Below, in pieces: positions 33,782-41,726 of a stretch of 64,000 nucleotides of DNA. The stretch is from Gordonia rhizosphera NBRC 16068 (GTDB lineage Bacteria; Actinomycetota; Actinomycetes; Mycobacteriales; Mycobacteriaceae): positions 1 through 64,000 of the forward strand of contig NZ_BAHC01000120.1 in NCBI RefSeq assembly GCF_000298195.1, given 5' to 3'. Under the pieces are notes generated by a model, which saw only the letters and a list, made by a program, of their open reading frames with translations, was not told the origin of the DNA and ran no database searches. Each line of letters begins with the position of its first letter. Position 1 is the first letter of the stretch. The position numbers were made by a program, and so were the translations under genes.

Positions 33782-36433
33782 TCAGCGCTCCTCGCCCTGC
33801 CACACCACACGGGCGAGGGCGTCTCGGTCGGCGACGTCGAGTTTGATGCACGCACGATAGATATGGCCTTCGACGGTCCGCACCGACACCGTGAGACGAT
33901 CGGCGATCTCGCGGTTGGTCAGCCCTTGCGCGACGAGCGCGATGATCTCGCGTTCGCGAGCGGTGACCGGCAACGGTTTGGCGGCGGATCGGATCGCGGC
34001 CGTGGTCGCACCGTCACACTTCGTCGACAGGCGCAGCGCGCGTGCGCTGGATTCCGCGCTCTGCCGACGACGATTTGCCCGTTCGTGCAGGGGCACCGCC
34101 TGCGCGGCCGCGTCCGCCGCCGAGAGCGTCAGGCCGATCTCCTCGAACGCCGTGCCGACATCGTCGAGTTCGGTCGCATCCGCGTTGGCGACCGCAGCCG
34201 CGTGCCGGGCGTACAGCCCGGCGAGCGGACCTTGGGTGTGCGGCACCAACTCCGCCAGCCGGGCCGCAACGGTGCGGTCGCCGAAACGTGCCGCGTGGTG
34301 CAGAGCCTCGGCCTCGACGGCGAACTGGCAGGAGTCGTGAGCGAGGTCGGCCGCCCGATGACAGAGTTCGACGGCGCTGCGGTTGCTGCCGCCCGCCGCG
34401 GCCAGCCAGGCGCGGGCGATGACCAGCTGCGGTTCATGGATCGCCTCGTGCGGTCCCGTGTGCTCGGCGGCGTCGGCGAGCACCTTCTCGGCGGCGGCAA
34501 CGTCGCCGAGAGCGGCGTATGCCCGCGCGACGATCAGCCGGGGTGGCAGCTTCCAGGGAAGGGACGTCTCGGCGTTGAGTGCCGCGAGCGCCTGTTCGAT
34601 GGTGCCGATCGCTTCGCGGAACTTCCCACGGTACGTCGCGACGAGGCCTGCCATGATCTTCTCGATGGCCCAGCCGACGAACTGACCTGAGGTGGAGTAC
34701 TCGGCGTACTCCGCGACACGCTGGTCGGCCAGGTCGAGCTGCCCGGTGGTGGTCAACGCGAGCACGTCGCCGTAACGCACCATCACCTTCAGCATCCCGT
34801 CGGTGGCCTTGTGCTCCGCGCGACAACGGTCCGCGATCGCCGCGAAATCGTATCCGCGACCGGCCACGGGCATCGCCAGCCCAGCGGCGAAGGCCGCGAA
34901 GTCGGTTGCCTGGCTGGGCGATTCCGGGTCGGCGAGTACCTTCTCCGCGGCAGCGATACCCTCGTCGATCCGATTTTCGTGAACCGCCATCGCGCTGGCG
35001 GCCGCTTCGACGACGAGCCGGATCGGCGGGTAGGTGACCCGGTCGAGCATCAGGTCCAGAAGTCGATGGCTGCGCTCGATGTCGCCGATCGTCCAGAACA
35101 GCCGGCTCATCCGCGGGACGCCCCACTGCACGAGTTGCAGCTCGTCGAGGTCGTCGGGGTCGAAGTCGGCGAGGGCGTCGTCGGCCTCCTCGGGTCGGCC
35201 CTGCCACAACAGCGCCCTCGACAGCAGCTCTGCCGCCGGCAACCCGCCGCCGCGTTCGTACGCGGCACGCGCCAGCCGTTCTCCCAATGGCAGGTTGGTC
35301 AGCGCCACAGCGTCTTTCGCGGCCGAGATCAACAGACCCGGGTCGAGGTCCTGGTCACCGTCGACACACAGTTTGGCCAACCGGATGCGGTCGGCCGGAC
35401 TTGTCATCGGCTGGTCGCGCAGCACCTCGACGATGCGTGCCCGCAGCGTGCGTCCGGCGGCGGTGCCGACCCGCCTGCGCACCACGTCCCCGTAGAGCGG
35501 ATGACTGAATCGCACATTGACCACGGCGCCGTCGCGTGTCACCCGGATCAGTCCGCGGACCTCGGCGACGTCCACGGCCTCCTCGCCGGCGAGCGCGATC
35601 AGCGTGTCGATGTCCAACGGCTCGCAGAGCGCCAGTAGCTTGAGTGCGTCCACGACGCCCGCACCGGCGCGGTCGATGCGGTCGTCGAGCAGCGCCACGA
35701 GACCGGACGGCACCGCGGTCGGACCGCGAAGTTGCCAGACACCGTTGATCTCGGACAGTGTCCCGGCGTCGACCGCCCCTTCGACCATGTTGCGCAGGAA
35801 GAGCGGATTCCCACCGGAGGAGTCCCACATGACATCTGCGCTCAGACCCTCCAGCGTGCCGCCGAGGACCAGTTCCACGAGTCGTATGCACTCCGCCTTG
35901 CTGAACGGGTGCAACTCGATCCGGGCGAGGTATCCGTCCTTCCACAGCGACGTCACCGCGTCCGGAACCTGCTCGCCAGTGCGTACGGTCGCGATGACCC
36001 GCGCCGCGCGTTCGACCGCGATCTGATGCAGCAGCGTCGCCGACAGCGGGTCGAGCGCATGCGCGTCATCGACGCCGATCACCGTATCGGGCTGTGCCAC
36101 CAGCGTTTGCCGCGCCGAGGTAAGTGCGGCGATGGGATCGCGCGAGGAGGTCTGCGAGACCCACGGGGCGAACGCTCCGAGGGGGATCGCCCGCGACGAC
36201 TCGGTGCATGCCGCCCAATGCACGGTGGCGGACAGATCGGCGGTCACGGTGCGGGCCATCGTCGTCTTGCCCACGCCCGCCGCCCCAACGAGCACGACTC
36301 CACTGCCGTCCGTGCTGGTCAGCGCGGAACGGATCGCCTGATGCTCGGTGGGTCGGCCGAGCAGCTGCCAACGACCACCCATGTGGCCAGGGTAATGGTC
36401 GCCGGTTCCGGTCGGCGCGGTAACGGTGGTCAT
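33782..36433 (-). CDS. Large LuxR-family regulator with N-terminal AAA ATPase (LAL type)
   Basis: The 883-aa protein has an ATPase N-terminus with Walker A VGAAGVGKTT (residues 50-58) and a Walker B-like VIGVDDAHAL, a long helical TPR-like middle (repeated Ala/Asp-rich helices, about 350-800), and a C-terminal LuxR/GerE helix-turn-helix: LPVTAREREIIALVAQGLTN, REIADRLTVSVRTVEGHI. LAL regulators sense ligands and drive specific operons. Its start overlaps the catalase-like gene stop as ATGA, so it is made with the dioxygenase and catalase-like proteins and probably controls them. A later start, MGGRWQLL, is possible. Confidence 0.92.
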   Translation of the reverse strand: MTTVTAPTGTGDHYPGHMGGRWQLLGRPTEHQAIRSALTSTDGSGVVLVGAAGVGKTTMARTVTADLSATVHWAACTESSRAIPLGAFAPWVSQTSSRDPIAALTSARQTLVAQPDTVIGVDDAHALDPLSATLLHQIAVERAARVIATVRTGEQVPDAVTSLWKDGYLARIELHPFSKAECIRLVELVLGGTLEGLSADVMWDSSGGNPLFLRNMVEGAVDAGTLSEINGVWQLRGPTAVPSGLVALLDDRIDRAGAGVVDALKLLALCEPLDIDTLIALAGEEAVDVAEVRGLIRVTRDGAVVNVRFSHPLYGDVVRRRVGTAAGRTLRARIVEVLRDQPMTSPADRIRLAKLCVDGDQDLDPGLLISAAKDAVALTNLPLGERLARAAYERGGGLPAAELLSRALLWQGRPEEADDALADFDPDDLDELQLVQWGVPRMSRLFWTIGDIERSHRLLDLMLDRVTYPPIRLVVEAAASAMAVHENRIDEGIAAAEKVLADPESPSQATDFAAFAAGLAMPVAGRGYDFAAIADRCRAEHKATDGMLKVMVRYGDVLALTTTGQLDLADQRVAEYAEYSTSGQFVGWAIEKIMAGLVATYRGKFREAIGTIEQALAALNAETSLPWKLPPRLIVARAYAALGDVAAAEKVLADAAEHTGPHEAIHEPQLVIARAWLAAAGGSNRSAVELCHRAADLAHDSCQFAVEAEALHHAARFGDRTVAARLAELVPHTQGPLAGLYARHAAAVANADATELDDVGTAFEEIGLTLSAADAAAQAVPLHERANRRRQSAESSARALRLSTKCDGATTAAIRSAAKPLPVTAREREIIALVAQGLTNREIADRLTVSVRTVEGHIYRACIKLDVADRDALARVVWQGEER

Positions 36434-37539
36434 GGCGGAAGCTGCGACACGTCGGACGGTTCGAGCCTGGGCGCGTTGTTCACCCGATGCCGGAAGTCGC
36501 TGGAGGCCTCGTAGACCTTCTGCTTGAGGCGGTTGATGGATCCCAGCGGGCGATGGGCGTCCAGGCCCCGCCAGGAGTTGAACGACAGCACGTCATCGCC
36601 GAAGGCGCGACGTTGCGGGGTGTAGGGGTCCTGCTCCGGGAAATGGATCGTCGCAACGGCGCGGTGCGGGGATTCGGACTCCGGCCATGCCACCGAGGCG
36701 TCCTCGATCGGCATCCGCTCGAGGTTGGTGCACAACTGCACCTGCAGCTCGTATTCGGCGCTATGGCAGGAGAAGAAGTCGCTGACCATCAGCGCGCACG
36801 CGTTGACGTCGGTGTTGGCGTCCATCGATGTCTCGGTGAGCGCGGCGACCTCCGGCGACGATGGCACGTAGGCCATCTTGGCGATGTAGTCGCCGTAGCG
36901 CAGGGGCGCCGAGGTGTAGAAGAGGTCACCGAGTATGTGGGTGTTCGGCGCGACGAACACCAGCAGCGTCTCGGGCAGACTCTTGCCGCAATGCTCGAGT
37001 GCGCCGTTGAGCCGGGACAGGATCTCGGTCCCCACCCGATAGACCGGATCGGACAGTCGGGCCAGCGCCCATGCGGTGAGCATCCCGGCGCGGGCATAGG
37101 CGTGGGCGTCGGCGAACAGGAACTCCCGGTGCGTGACCATGATGAAGTCCTGGGTGGTGGCGGTGTCGTCGGGAAGTGCGCGCTCACCCTCGACACCGAG
37201 GACCTTGATGCCGAGTCCGCGCACGCCACGCAGCTGATCGCTGCGGATCGCGCCGGCGGTGCTCGAGAGCCGCGCGATGATGTCATAGGTCTTGGGCGCG
37301 GCGAACATCCCCTGCGCGAGTTCGGGAGGGAGATCGGCCTTGACCTCGAGTGTGCCGCGCAGGATCCCGTGTCCCTTGGCGTGCGCGTCCCGCAGTCCGC
37401 GCTTGTAACGCCGGTAGGAACGTTCGTTGTTGCCGCGCAGTACGCGGACGATCCGGTCGATGTCCTTCTTCTCGCAACGGCACCGCTCCTCGATGCCTTC
37501 GCGGAACCTCACATATGTCCGGGTCTGCCCATCGGTCAT
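36430..37539 (-). CDS. Catalase-fold heme protein (non-canonical catalase family)
   Basis: The 369-aa protein has the catalase core with the distal His in RDAHAKGHGILRGTLEV (His53) and then ARLSSTAGAIRSDQLRGVRG (VRFST-like). It is about 110 residues shorter than a monofunctional catalase and lacks the canonical proximal RxFSYxDxx motif; the C-terminus reads FNSWRGLDAHRPLGSINRLK, as in catalase-related proteins found next to heme dioxygenases. Catalase-fold relatives include hydroperoxide-rearranging enzymes such as coral allene oxide synthase. Here a role on the fatty-acid hydroperoxide of the upstream dioxygenase is inferred. It lies 63 nt after that gene and overlaps the LuxR gene. Confidence 0.85.
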   Translation of the reverse strand: MTDGQTRTYVRFREGIEERCRCEKKDIDRIVRVLRGNNERSYRRYKRGLRDAHAKGHGILRGTLEVKADLPPELAQGMFAAPKTYDIIARLSSTAGAIRSDQLRGVRGLGIKVLGVEGERALPDDTATTQDFIMVTHREFLFADAHAYARAGMLTAWALARLSDPVYRVGTEILSRLNGALEHCGKSLPETLLVFVAPNTHILGDLFYTSAPLRYGDYIAKMAYVPSSPEVAALTETSMDANTDVNACALMVSDFFSCHSAEYELQVQLCTNLERMPIEDASVAWPESESPHRAVATIHFPEQDPYTPQRRAFGDDVLSFNSWRGLDAHRPLGSINRLKQKVYEASSDFRHRVNNAPRLEPSDVSQLPP

Positions 37540-37570
37540 CGTCGATGTGCCTCTTCCTGTTTCGGGGGTT

Positions 37571-37736
37571 GCTGGGTCGGACGGTGCTGGGACGGACAGG
37601 CGCTATGTCGAACGGTGCTGGGTCGAACGGTGCTGGGTCGAACGGTGCTGGGTCGAACGGTGCTGGGTCGAACGGTGCTGGGTCGAACGGTGCTGGGTCG
37701 AACGGTGCTGGGTCGAACGGTGCTGGGTCGGACAGT
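37571..37736. repeat. 15-nt tandem repeat at the 3' end of the dioxygenase gene
   Basis: Seven identical copies of GCTGGGTCGAACGGT start at 37617 and every 15 bp to 37707. A degenerate copy sits at each end (37602, 37722) and two more degenerate copies lie at 37571-37600, beyond the stop codon. On the reverse strand the coding copies give TQHRS pentapeptides. A 15-bp unit preserves the frame whatever the copy number, so slippage would change only tail length. The copies past the stop suggest that the stop arose by a base change inside the array (GTG to ATG in unit 37602). Confidence 0.95.
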
Positions 37737-39561
37737 TCCAGGGCGCGAACGGATTGCGCACACCCTCGAGGGCCGGTGCAAGGGTGGGGAAGTGGCGCAG
37801 CAACACCGAACGCATCGAATTGTCCCGCACCCAAGCCATACCGACCTCGGTGTAGACCTCGGGCCGAAAGTCGGAGGTGAAGAATCGGTCGGCGGACAAC
37901 CGCCGCGACGCCATCACGATGAAGATGCGGAAAGCCGTGTCACTGAAGCCGAATCCGGGTGGTTTCTTCTCCGCGAGCAGACCGATCATCAGATCGACGC
38001 GGTCGATGTGACCGTAGATTCTCCTGAGCTCGGCCGCCCACTCCTCGTTGTCGGTCAGCTCGTCGAAATCGGTGACACGTTTGAGCCGCAACAGCTCTCG
38101 GAACTCGTTGTAACGGGGAACACCGCGCTCCCGGATCCGCAGCAGATCGATCGTCGCCAGGTCGATGGGCTCGCTGTCCTTGCGCTCGAGGTGCTGCAGC
38201 GCCCGCGGGAAGTTGTGCAGGGTCAGGGCTCCCGGGTGAGCGCGGCCGAACGAGTAGAGCAGGTCGGCCATCGACGACTCGCCCAGGCGATCACGTACCT
38301 GGGCGGCCATCAGATCCTCGACCGGATGTTCCACGCCGCCCGCGTCGTCGGTCTGCGACCGGAATCTGACGGTGTCGGGGATCAGCGGATGCATCCGGTA
38401 GACGGCGACGAACTCCTCGGTCAGCGAGAAGCGCACATCGTGGAAATCGGTCGGCGACCCGGGGATTCCGCAGAGCACCTCATTGTCGATGACCCGGCCG
38501 CGGCGTCGGGATATCCGCTCGCCGAGGAGCCCGAACCATTGGCCACGCATCGCCGTGACGGTGGTCGGATGGGCGATGATCGCCGGTGTCCAGTCGACCG
38601 TGTGGATCTTGGCCATCAGCGCACAGTTGACCAGCCGGGCCCGGTCGTAGAGCTGCTGATCGGTCAGATCCGGGTAGGCGGCGGCGAGCCGCCGACAGAT
38701 CGCGTTGTGTTCGCGCAGGAACAGCGAGTGTAGCAGTGCCAGGCCCACCCAGAAGTTGGCGAAACTCCCTTCCGGATCCTGGAGCGGTTCGGTGTGGATG
38801 GGCGGCAGCCCGAGATGGTCGAGTTCGATCTGCCCGCGATCCCAGGTTCGGATCGCATCGGCGTATTTCGCGCAGTCACCGTAGATCTGCGATCCGTCCC
38901 ACCAGAACGAGGCGGTGGCCGCGTAGGCGGGCGGCGCGTCGGGATCGTCGCCGGTGATGGCAGTGGTCCGCGGGATGGTGATCGGATCCGGGGAGGGAAT
39001 GGGATCGTCGTCAGGGCGCTCGATCACCCACGGATCGACCTTGCGGTCGACGCCGTGATTGAACCAGTCGTGCACCTCGAACTGAATCCATGCGGCTGCC
39101 AGCAGATTCAGCGTGGTGGCGGGCTGGAACTGCTTGCGGTCTAGGAGTCGGGTACTGATCAACCGCGGATTGGGACCGTCCACCACCCAGCCGGGGGGCT
39201 CCGGATAGGTGTTCGCCAGCGGCACGTTGCGCCCGAACCGACTCCCGTAGGACCCCATACTCGGCTCGACGACATCGTTGAAGCGGCCGTCGATCGATCT
39301 CTCCCGATGGTTGGCGGTGTCACCGGGTTGCAGCGGCGGGCCGGGGTGCGCACCGGTGTCGACGAGGTTGAACGCGCGCAGCTGGCTCCGCAGACCGACG
39401 AGGACCGCCAGCCCGAGCGGGGTTCCCAGCGTCGGCCAGCCGATCGCGCGGTCGATCCGCTCCGCGGCAGACGCGAGGAACCGGCTGGTCAGTCCGCGCC
39501 TGTCGCGTTTCGGAGCGGGTGTCGATGGGGACGACGACATGGGATGTATTGGGCCGGGCAT
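37603..39561 (-). CDS. Fatty-acid alpha-dioxygenase-like heme peroxidase with TQHRS repeat tail
   Basis: The 652-aa protein belongs to the peroxidase-cyclooxygenase superfamily, alpha-DOX branch. The distal His is His164 in QFEVHDWFNH. The catalytic Tyr388 and proximal His391 lie in EEFVAVYRMHPLIPD. These positions are nearly the same as in plant alpha-DOX (about 163, 386, 389). Other matches are FWWDGSQIYG, LFLREHNAICRRL and AKIHTVDWTPAI. Alpha-DOX adds O2 to C2 of fatty acids, giving 2-hydroperoxides. The start at 39561 follows GGAGGT with good spacing. The last 40 or so residues are TQHRS repeats. It heads a unit with the catalase-like and LuxR genes. Confidence 0.9.
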   Translation of the reverse strand: MPGPIHPMSSSPSTPAPKRDRRGLTSRFLASAAERIDRAIGWPTLGTPLGLAVLVGLRSQLRAFNLVDTGAHPGPPLQPGDTANHRERSIDGRFNDVVEPSMGSYGSRFGRNVPLANTYPEPPGWVVDGPNPRLISTRLLDRKQFQPATTLNLLAAAWIQFEVHDWFNHGVDRKVDPWVIERPDDDPIPSPDPITIPRTTAITGDDPDAPPAYAATASFWWDGSQIYGDCAKYADAIRTWDRGQIELDHLGLPPIHTEPLQDPEGSFANFWVGLALLHSLFLREHNAICRRLAAAYPDLTDQQLYDRARLVNCALMAKIHTVDWTPAIIAHPTTVTAMRGQWFGLLGERISRRRGRVIDNEVLCGIPGSPTDFHDVRFSLTEEFVAVYRMHPLIPDTVRFRSQTDDAGGVEHPVEDLMAAQVRDRLGESSMADLLYSFGRAHPGALTLHNFPRALQHLERKDSEPIDLATIDLLRIRERGVPRYNEFRELLRLKRVTDFDELTDNEEWAAELRRIYGHIDRVDLMIGLLAEKKPPGFGFSDTAFRIFIVMASRRLSADRFFTSDFRPEVYTEVGMAWVRDNSMRSVLLRHFPTLAPALEGVRNPFAPWNCPTQHRSTQHRSTQHRSTQHRSTQHRSTQHRSTQHRSTQHRST

Positions 39562-39650
39562 CGTAACCTCCGCTCGCGCGTGGTTTCCCACACGGTGCTC
39601 CTGGATTCTCGCTGCCGGTCCAGTATGGGCGCGTATGACGCCGCCCACAT

Positions 39651-39666
39651 GAGTAGTCGACTACTC
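39651..39666. promoter_or_regulatory. 16-bp perfect palindrome, candidate operator
   Basis: GAGTAGTCGACTACTC is a perfect 16-bp palindrome in the intergenic region between the alpha-dioxygenase start (39561, reverse) and the CYTH-like gene (forward). It lies about 90 bp upstream of the dioxygenase start codon, where a regulator could act on either gene. No hairpin-type terminator role is expected because both genes start here. Binding by the local LuxR protein is possible but not shown. Confidence 0.5.
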
Positions 39667-39790
39667 GACTGTCGGGAACCGATGCGCGGGCGCCCCGACG
39701 GGTCCGCAGGTGCGGAGTCGATCGCGAACGGTGAACTGGGGTAGGGACGTACTCGCGTCCGCAGGCCGACCGGACGGCGACGATGAAGCC

Positions 39791-40576
39791 GTGCTCCCAC
39801 CGATCGAGATCAAGATCAACATTGACGCCGAGGTACCGCGTGCGCTCTCGGTCCTCGAGTGCCCGCCCGAGGAGGGCAGGCGGCGCAGCATCTGGTTCGC
39901 CGAGGCGCGCACCGCGGCCGCCGAGCGTGCGCTGCCGTTGCTGTCGGGGCATCTGATCATCCGGTTGCGCAGCGGTGACCGCGACGACCTGACCGTCAAA
40001 CTCCGACCGTGCAGCCTTGAAGGTCTGGCGCCGCGCTGGCGCCGGCCGTTCGACGACCGCGATTTCTCCTACCGCGTGGAGTCCGACTGGAGTGGCTCAC
40101 AGCATGTGCTGGCGGCCTCCGCGGTCAGCCGCCGACCCCCCGGCTCGTTGGCGCGGGCGATGCAGTCGGGGACCGATCCCGCCCAGGTTCTCGACCCCGC
40201 GCAGCGCCAGTTCCTCGTCACCTGCACTCCCGGCGGGGTGCCCATCGATCACCTGGTGCCACTCGGGCCGATCGTATCCACGACCTGGTCGGGAATCCCG
40301 CTCGCAGGTCATACCGTCGATCTGGAACGCTGGACGGTCGACGGGCTGGACCTGCTGGAGATCTCGGCGCAGATCCGTGCATCGCCCGGCGAGTCGATCG
40401 AGGCCTTCGAATTGAGGGCCGACGATGAGCGGTCCAGGCTCGAGTCATTCTTCCGCGGTCACCGCCTGCAGCCGAGTGTGGAGGACACGAAGACACGCCG
40501 GGTGCTCAGTGTGCTGGTGCGGGAGCACAGCCGCCCCACCAACCAACCGCCCATGAGGGATACGCCGATGCCGTGA
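39791..40576 (+). CDS. CYTH-like domain protein, unknown
   Basis: The protein of about 261 aa begins VLPPIEIKINIDAEV, with strands such as GHLIIRLRSGDRDDLTVKLRPC and YRVESDWSGSQHVLAASAVS, reminiscent of the CYTH/triphosphate tunnel fold (alternating charged residues on beta strands). A later HTVDLERWTVDGLDLLEIS strand fits too. I could not confirm the full set of tunnel residues. The start is uncertain: GTG codons at 39710, 39731 and 39791 are in frame and none has a good ribosome site. It diverges from the alpha-dioxygenase gene. Confidence 0.6.
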   Translation: MLPPIEIKINIDAEVPRALSVLECPPEEGRRRSIWFAEARTAAAERALPLLSGHLIIRLRSGDRDDLTVKLRPCSLEGLAPRWRRPFDDRDFSYRVESDWSGSQHVLAASAVSRRPPGSLARAMQSGTDPAQVLDPAQRQFLVTCTPGGVPIDHLVPLGPIVSTTWSGIPLAGHTVDLERWTVDGLDLLEISAQIRASPGESIEAFELRADDERSRLESFFRGHRLQPSVEDTKTRRVLSVLVREHSRPTNQPPMRDTPMP

Positions 40577-40680
40577 CGTCGATGGGCGCACCGGTGCCGG
40601 ACGCATGACGGGAGCCAAGGGCACGGCCTGGCCGGTGACGACACTGGGCAGGTGCGCCCGAAGGTGGGACGATCACAGAC

Positions 40681-41124
40681 GTGACCGCGACAGCCTCCAC
40701 TGAGCAGCGCCTCGCCGACCTGGTGCGGCTGCGCCGCGTGCGTGACCGGATCGATCGGGAGTATGCGCGGCCGCTCAATGTCGAGGCGCTGGCCCGCGGC
40801 GCCCACATGTCGGCCGGACATCTGAGCCGCGAGTTCCGCCGGGTGTACGGCGAATCCCCCTACAGCTACCTGATGACCCGACGCATCGAGCGAGCGATGA
40901 TCCTGCTGCGCCGGGGCGACCTGAGCGTGACCGAGATCTGCTTCGAGGTCGGCTGCTCGTCACTGGGCACGTTCAGCACCCGCTTCAGCGAACTCGTGGG
41001 GTGCTCGCCGAGTGCCTACCGTGACCGCGCAACCGACGCACTGTCGGGCATCCCACCCTGCGTCGTCAAGCAGGTGAGCAGACCGATCAGGAATCGAGAA
41101 GCACCCCGCATCCGGCCGGAATAG
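40681..41124 (+). CDS. AraC-family transcriptional regulator (single-domain)
   Basis: The 147-aa protein is an AraC-type DNA-binding domain almost alone: RDRIDREYARPLNVEALARG, MSAGHLSREFRRVYGESPYSYL, then RRGDLSVTEICFEVGCSSLGTFSTRFSELVGCSPSAYR, giving both helix-turn-helix units. It starts with GTG at 40681. The stop precedes the VOC gene start by one base, so the two are cotranscribed; the UvrA-like gene follows. Such short AraC proteins often control a neighbouring VOC or resistance gene. Confidence 0.9.
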   Translation: MTATASTEQRLADLVRLRRVRDRIDREYARPLNVEALARGAHMSAGHLSREFRRVYGESPYSYLMTRRIERAMILLRRGDLSVTEICFEVGCSSLGTFSTRFSELVGCSPSAYRDRATDALSGIPPCVVKQVSRPIRNREAPRIRPE

Positions 41125-41125
41125 C

Positions 41126-41545
41126 GTGAACGACATGAACATCACCATTCACTACGCCTTCCTGCCACAGACCGATCCGGACGCCGCCCTCGCGTTCTAT
41201 CGCGACACCCTCGGATTCGAGGTCCGCAACGACGTCGGCTACGAGGGGATGCGGTGGATCACGGTGGGCCCACCCAACCAACCCGAGACCTCGATCGTGC
41301 TGCACCCGCCCGCCGCCGAACCCGGCATCACCGACGAGGAGCGCACGACCATCCTCGAACTGATCGCCAAGGGCAGCTATGGGGCGATCACGCTGGCCAC
41401 CGACGACCTCGACGCCCTGTTCGAGCGACTCGTGGCCAACGGCGCCGAGGTGCTGCAGGAACCCATGGATCAGCCCTACGGGGTTCGTGATTGCGCCTTC
41501 CGCGATCCCACCGGGAACCTGCTGCGCATCAACCAGGCGAGCTGA
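41126..41545 (+). CDS. VOC family (glyoxalase/bleomycin-resistance-like) protein
   Basis: The 139-aa protein is a single VOC unit pair: ITIHYAFLPQTDPDAALAFY, FYRDTLGFEVRNDVGYEG, GAITLATDDLDALFERLVAN, and DCAFRDPTGNLLRINQ with the usual C-terminal metal-ligand region. It starts with GTG at 41126 or ATG at 41135. It follows an AraC gene directly and precedes a UvrA-like gene. The reaction is not determined; drug binding, glyoxalase or dioxygenase roles are all possible for this fold. Confidence 0.85.
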   Translation: MNDMNITIHYAFLPQTDPDAALAFYRDTLGFEVRNDVGYEGMRWITVGPPNQPETSIVLHPPAAEPGITDEERTTILELIAKGSYGAITLATDDLDALFERLVANGAEVLQEPMDQPYGVRDCAFRDPTGNLLRINQAS

Positions 41546-41726
41546 ACCGTCGGCGTGGCGATGTGCAGATTCCGCGAGGGACACGTCATCATCGGCGCGA
41601 CGAGCCCGATCACCTCGACGGCTCCGCCCGACCGGACCGATCTGGTTGTATCGGAGGCGCCGACACCGCCGACACGGCACGGGATCGATCCGAACCGATG
41701 GGGCGACAAGAACAGATGGAGACACG

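Noticed and set aside
37571-37736. CRISPR or mobile element at the 15-nt repeat
   Set aside because: It is a pure tandem repeat with no spacers, in frame with the dioxygenase gene.
36487-38733. 748-codon forward frame through the catalase-like and dioxygenase genes, with WVERC repeats
   Set aside because: The repeat units come from reading the 15-nt tandem repeat on the other strand. No domain is present and the reverse genes are well supported.
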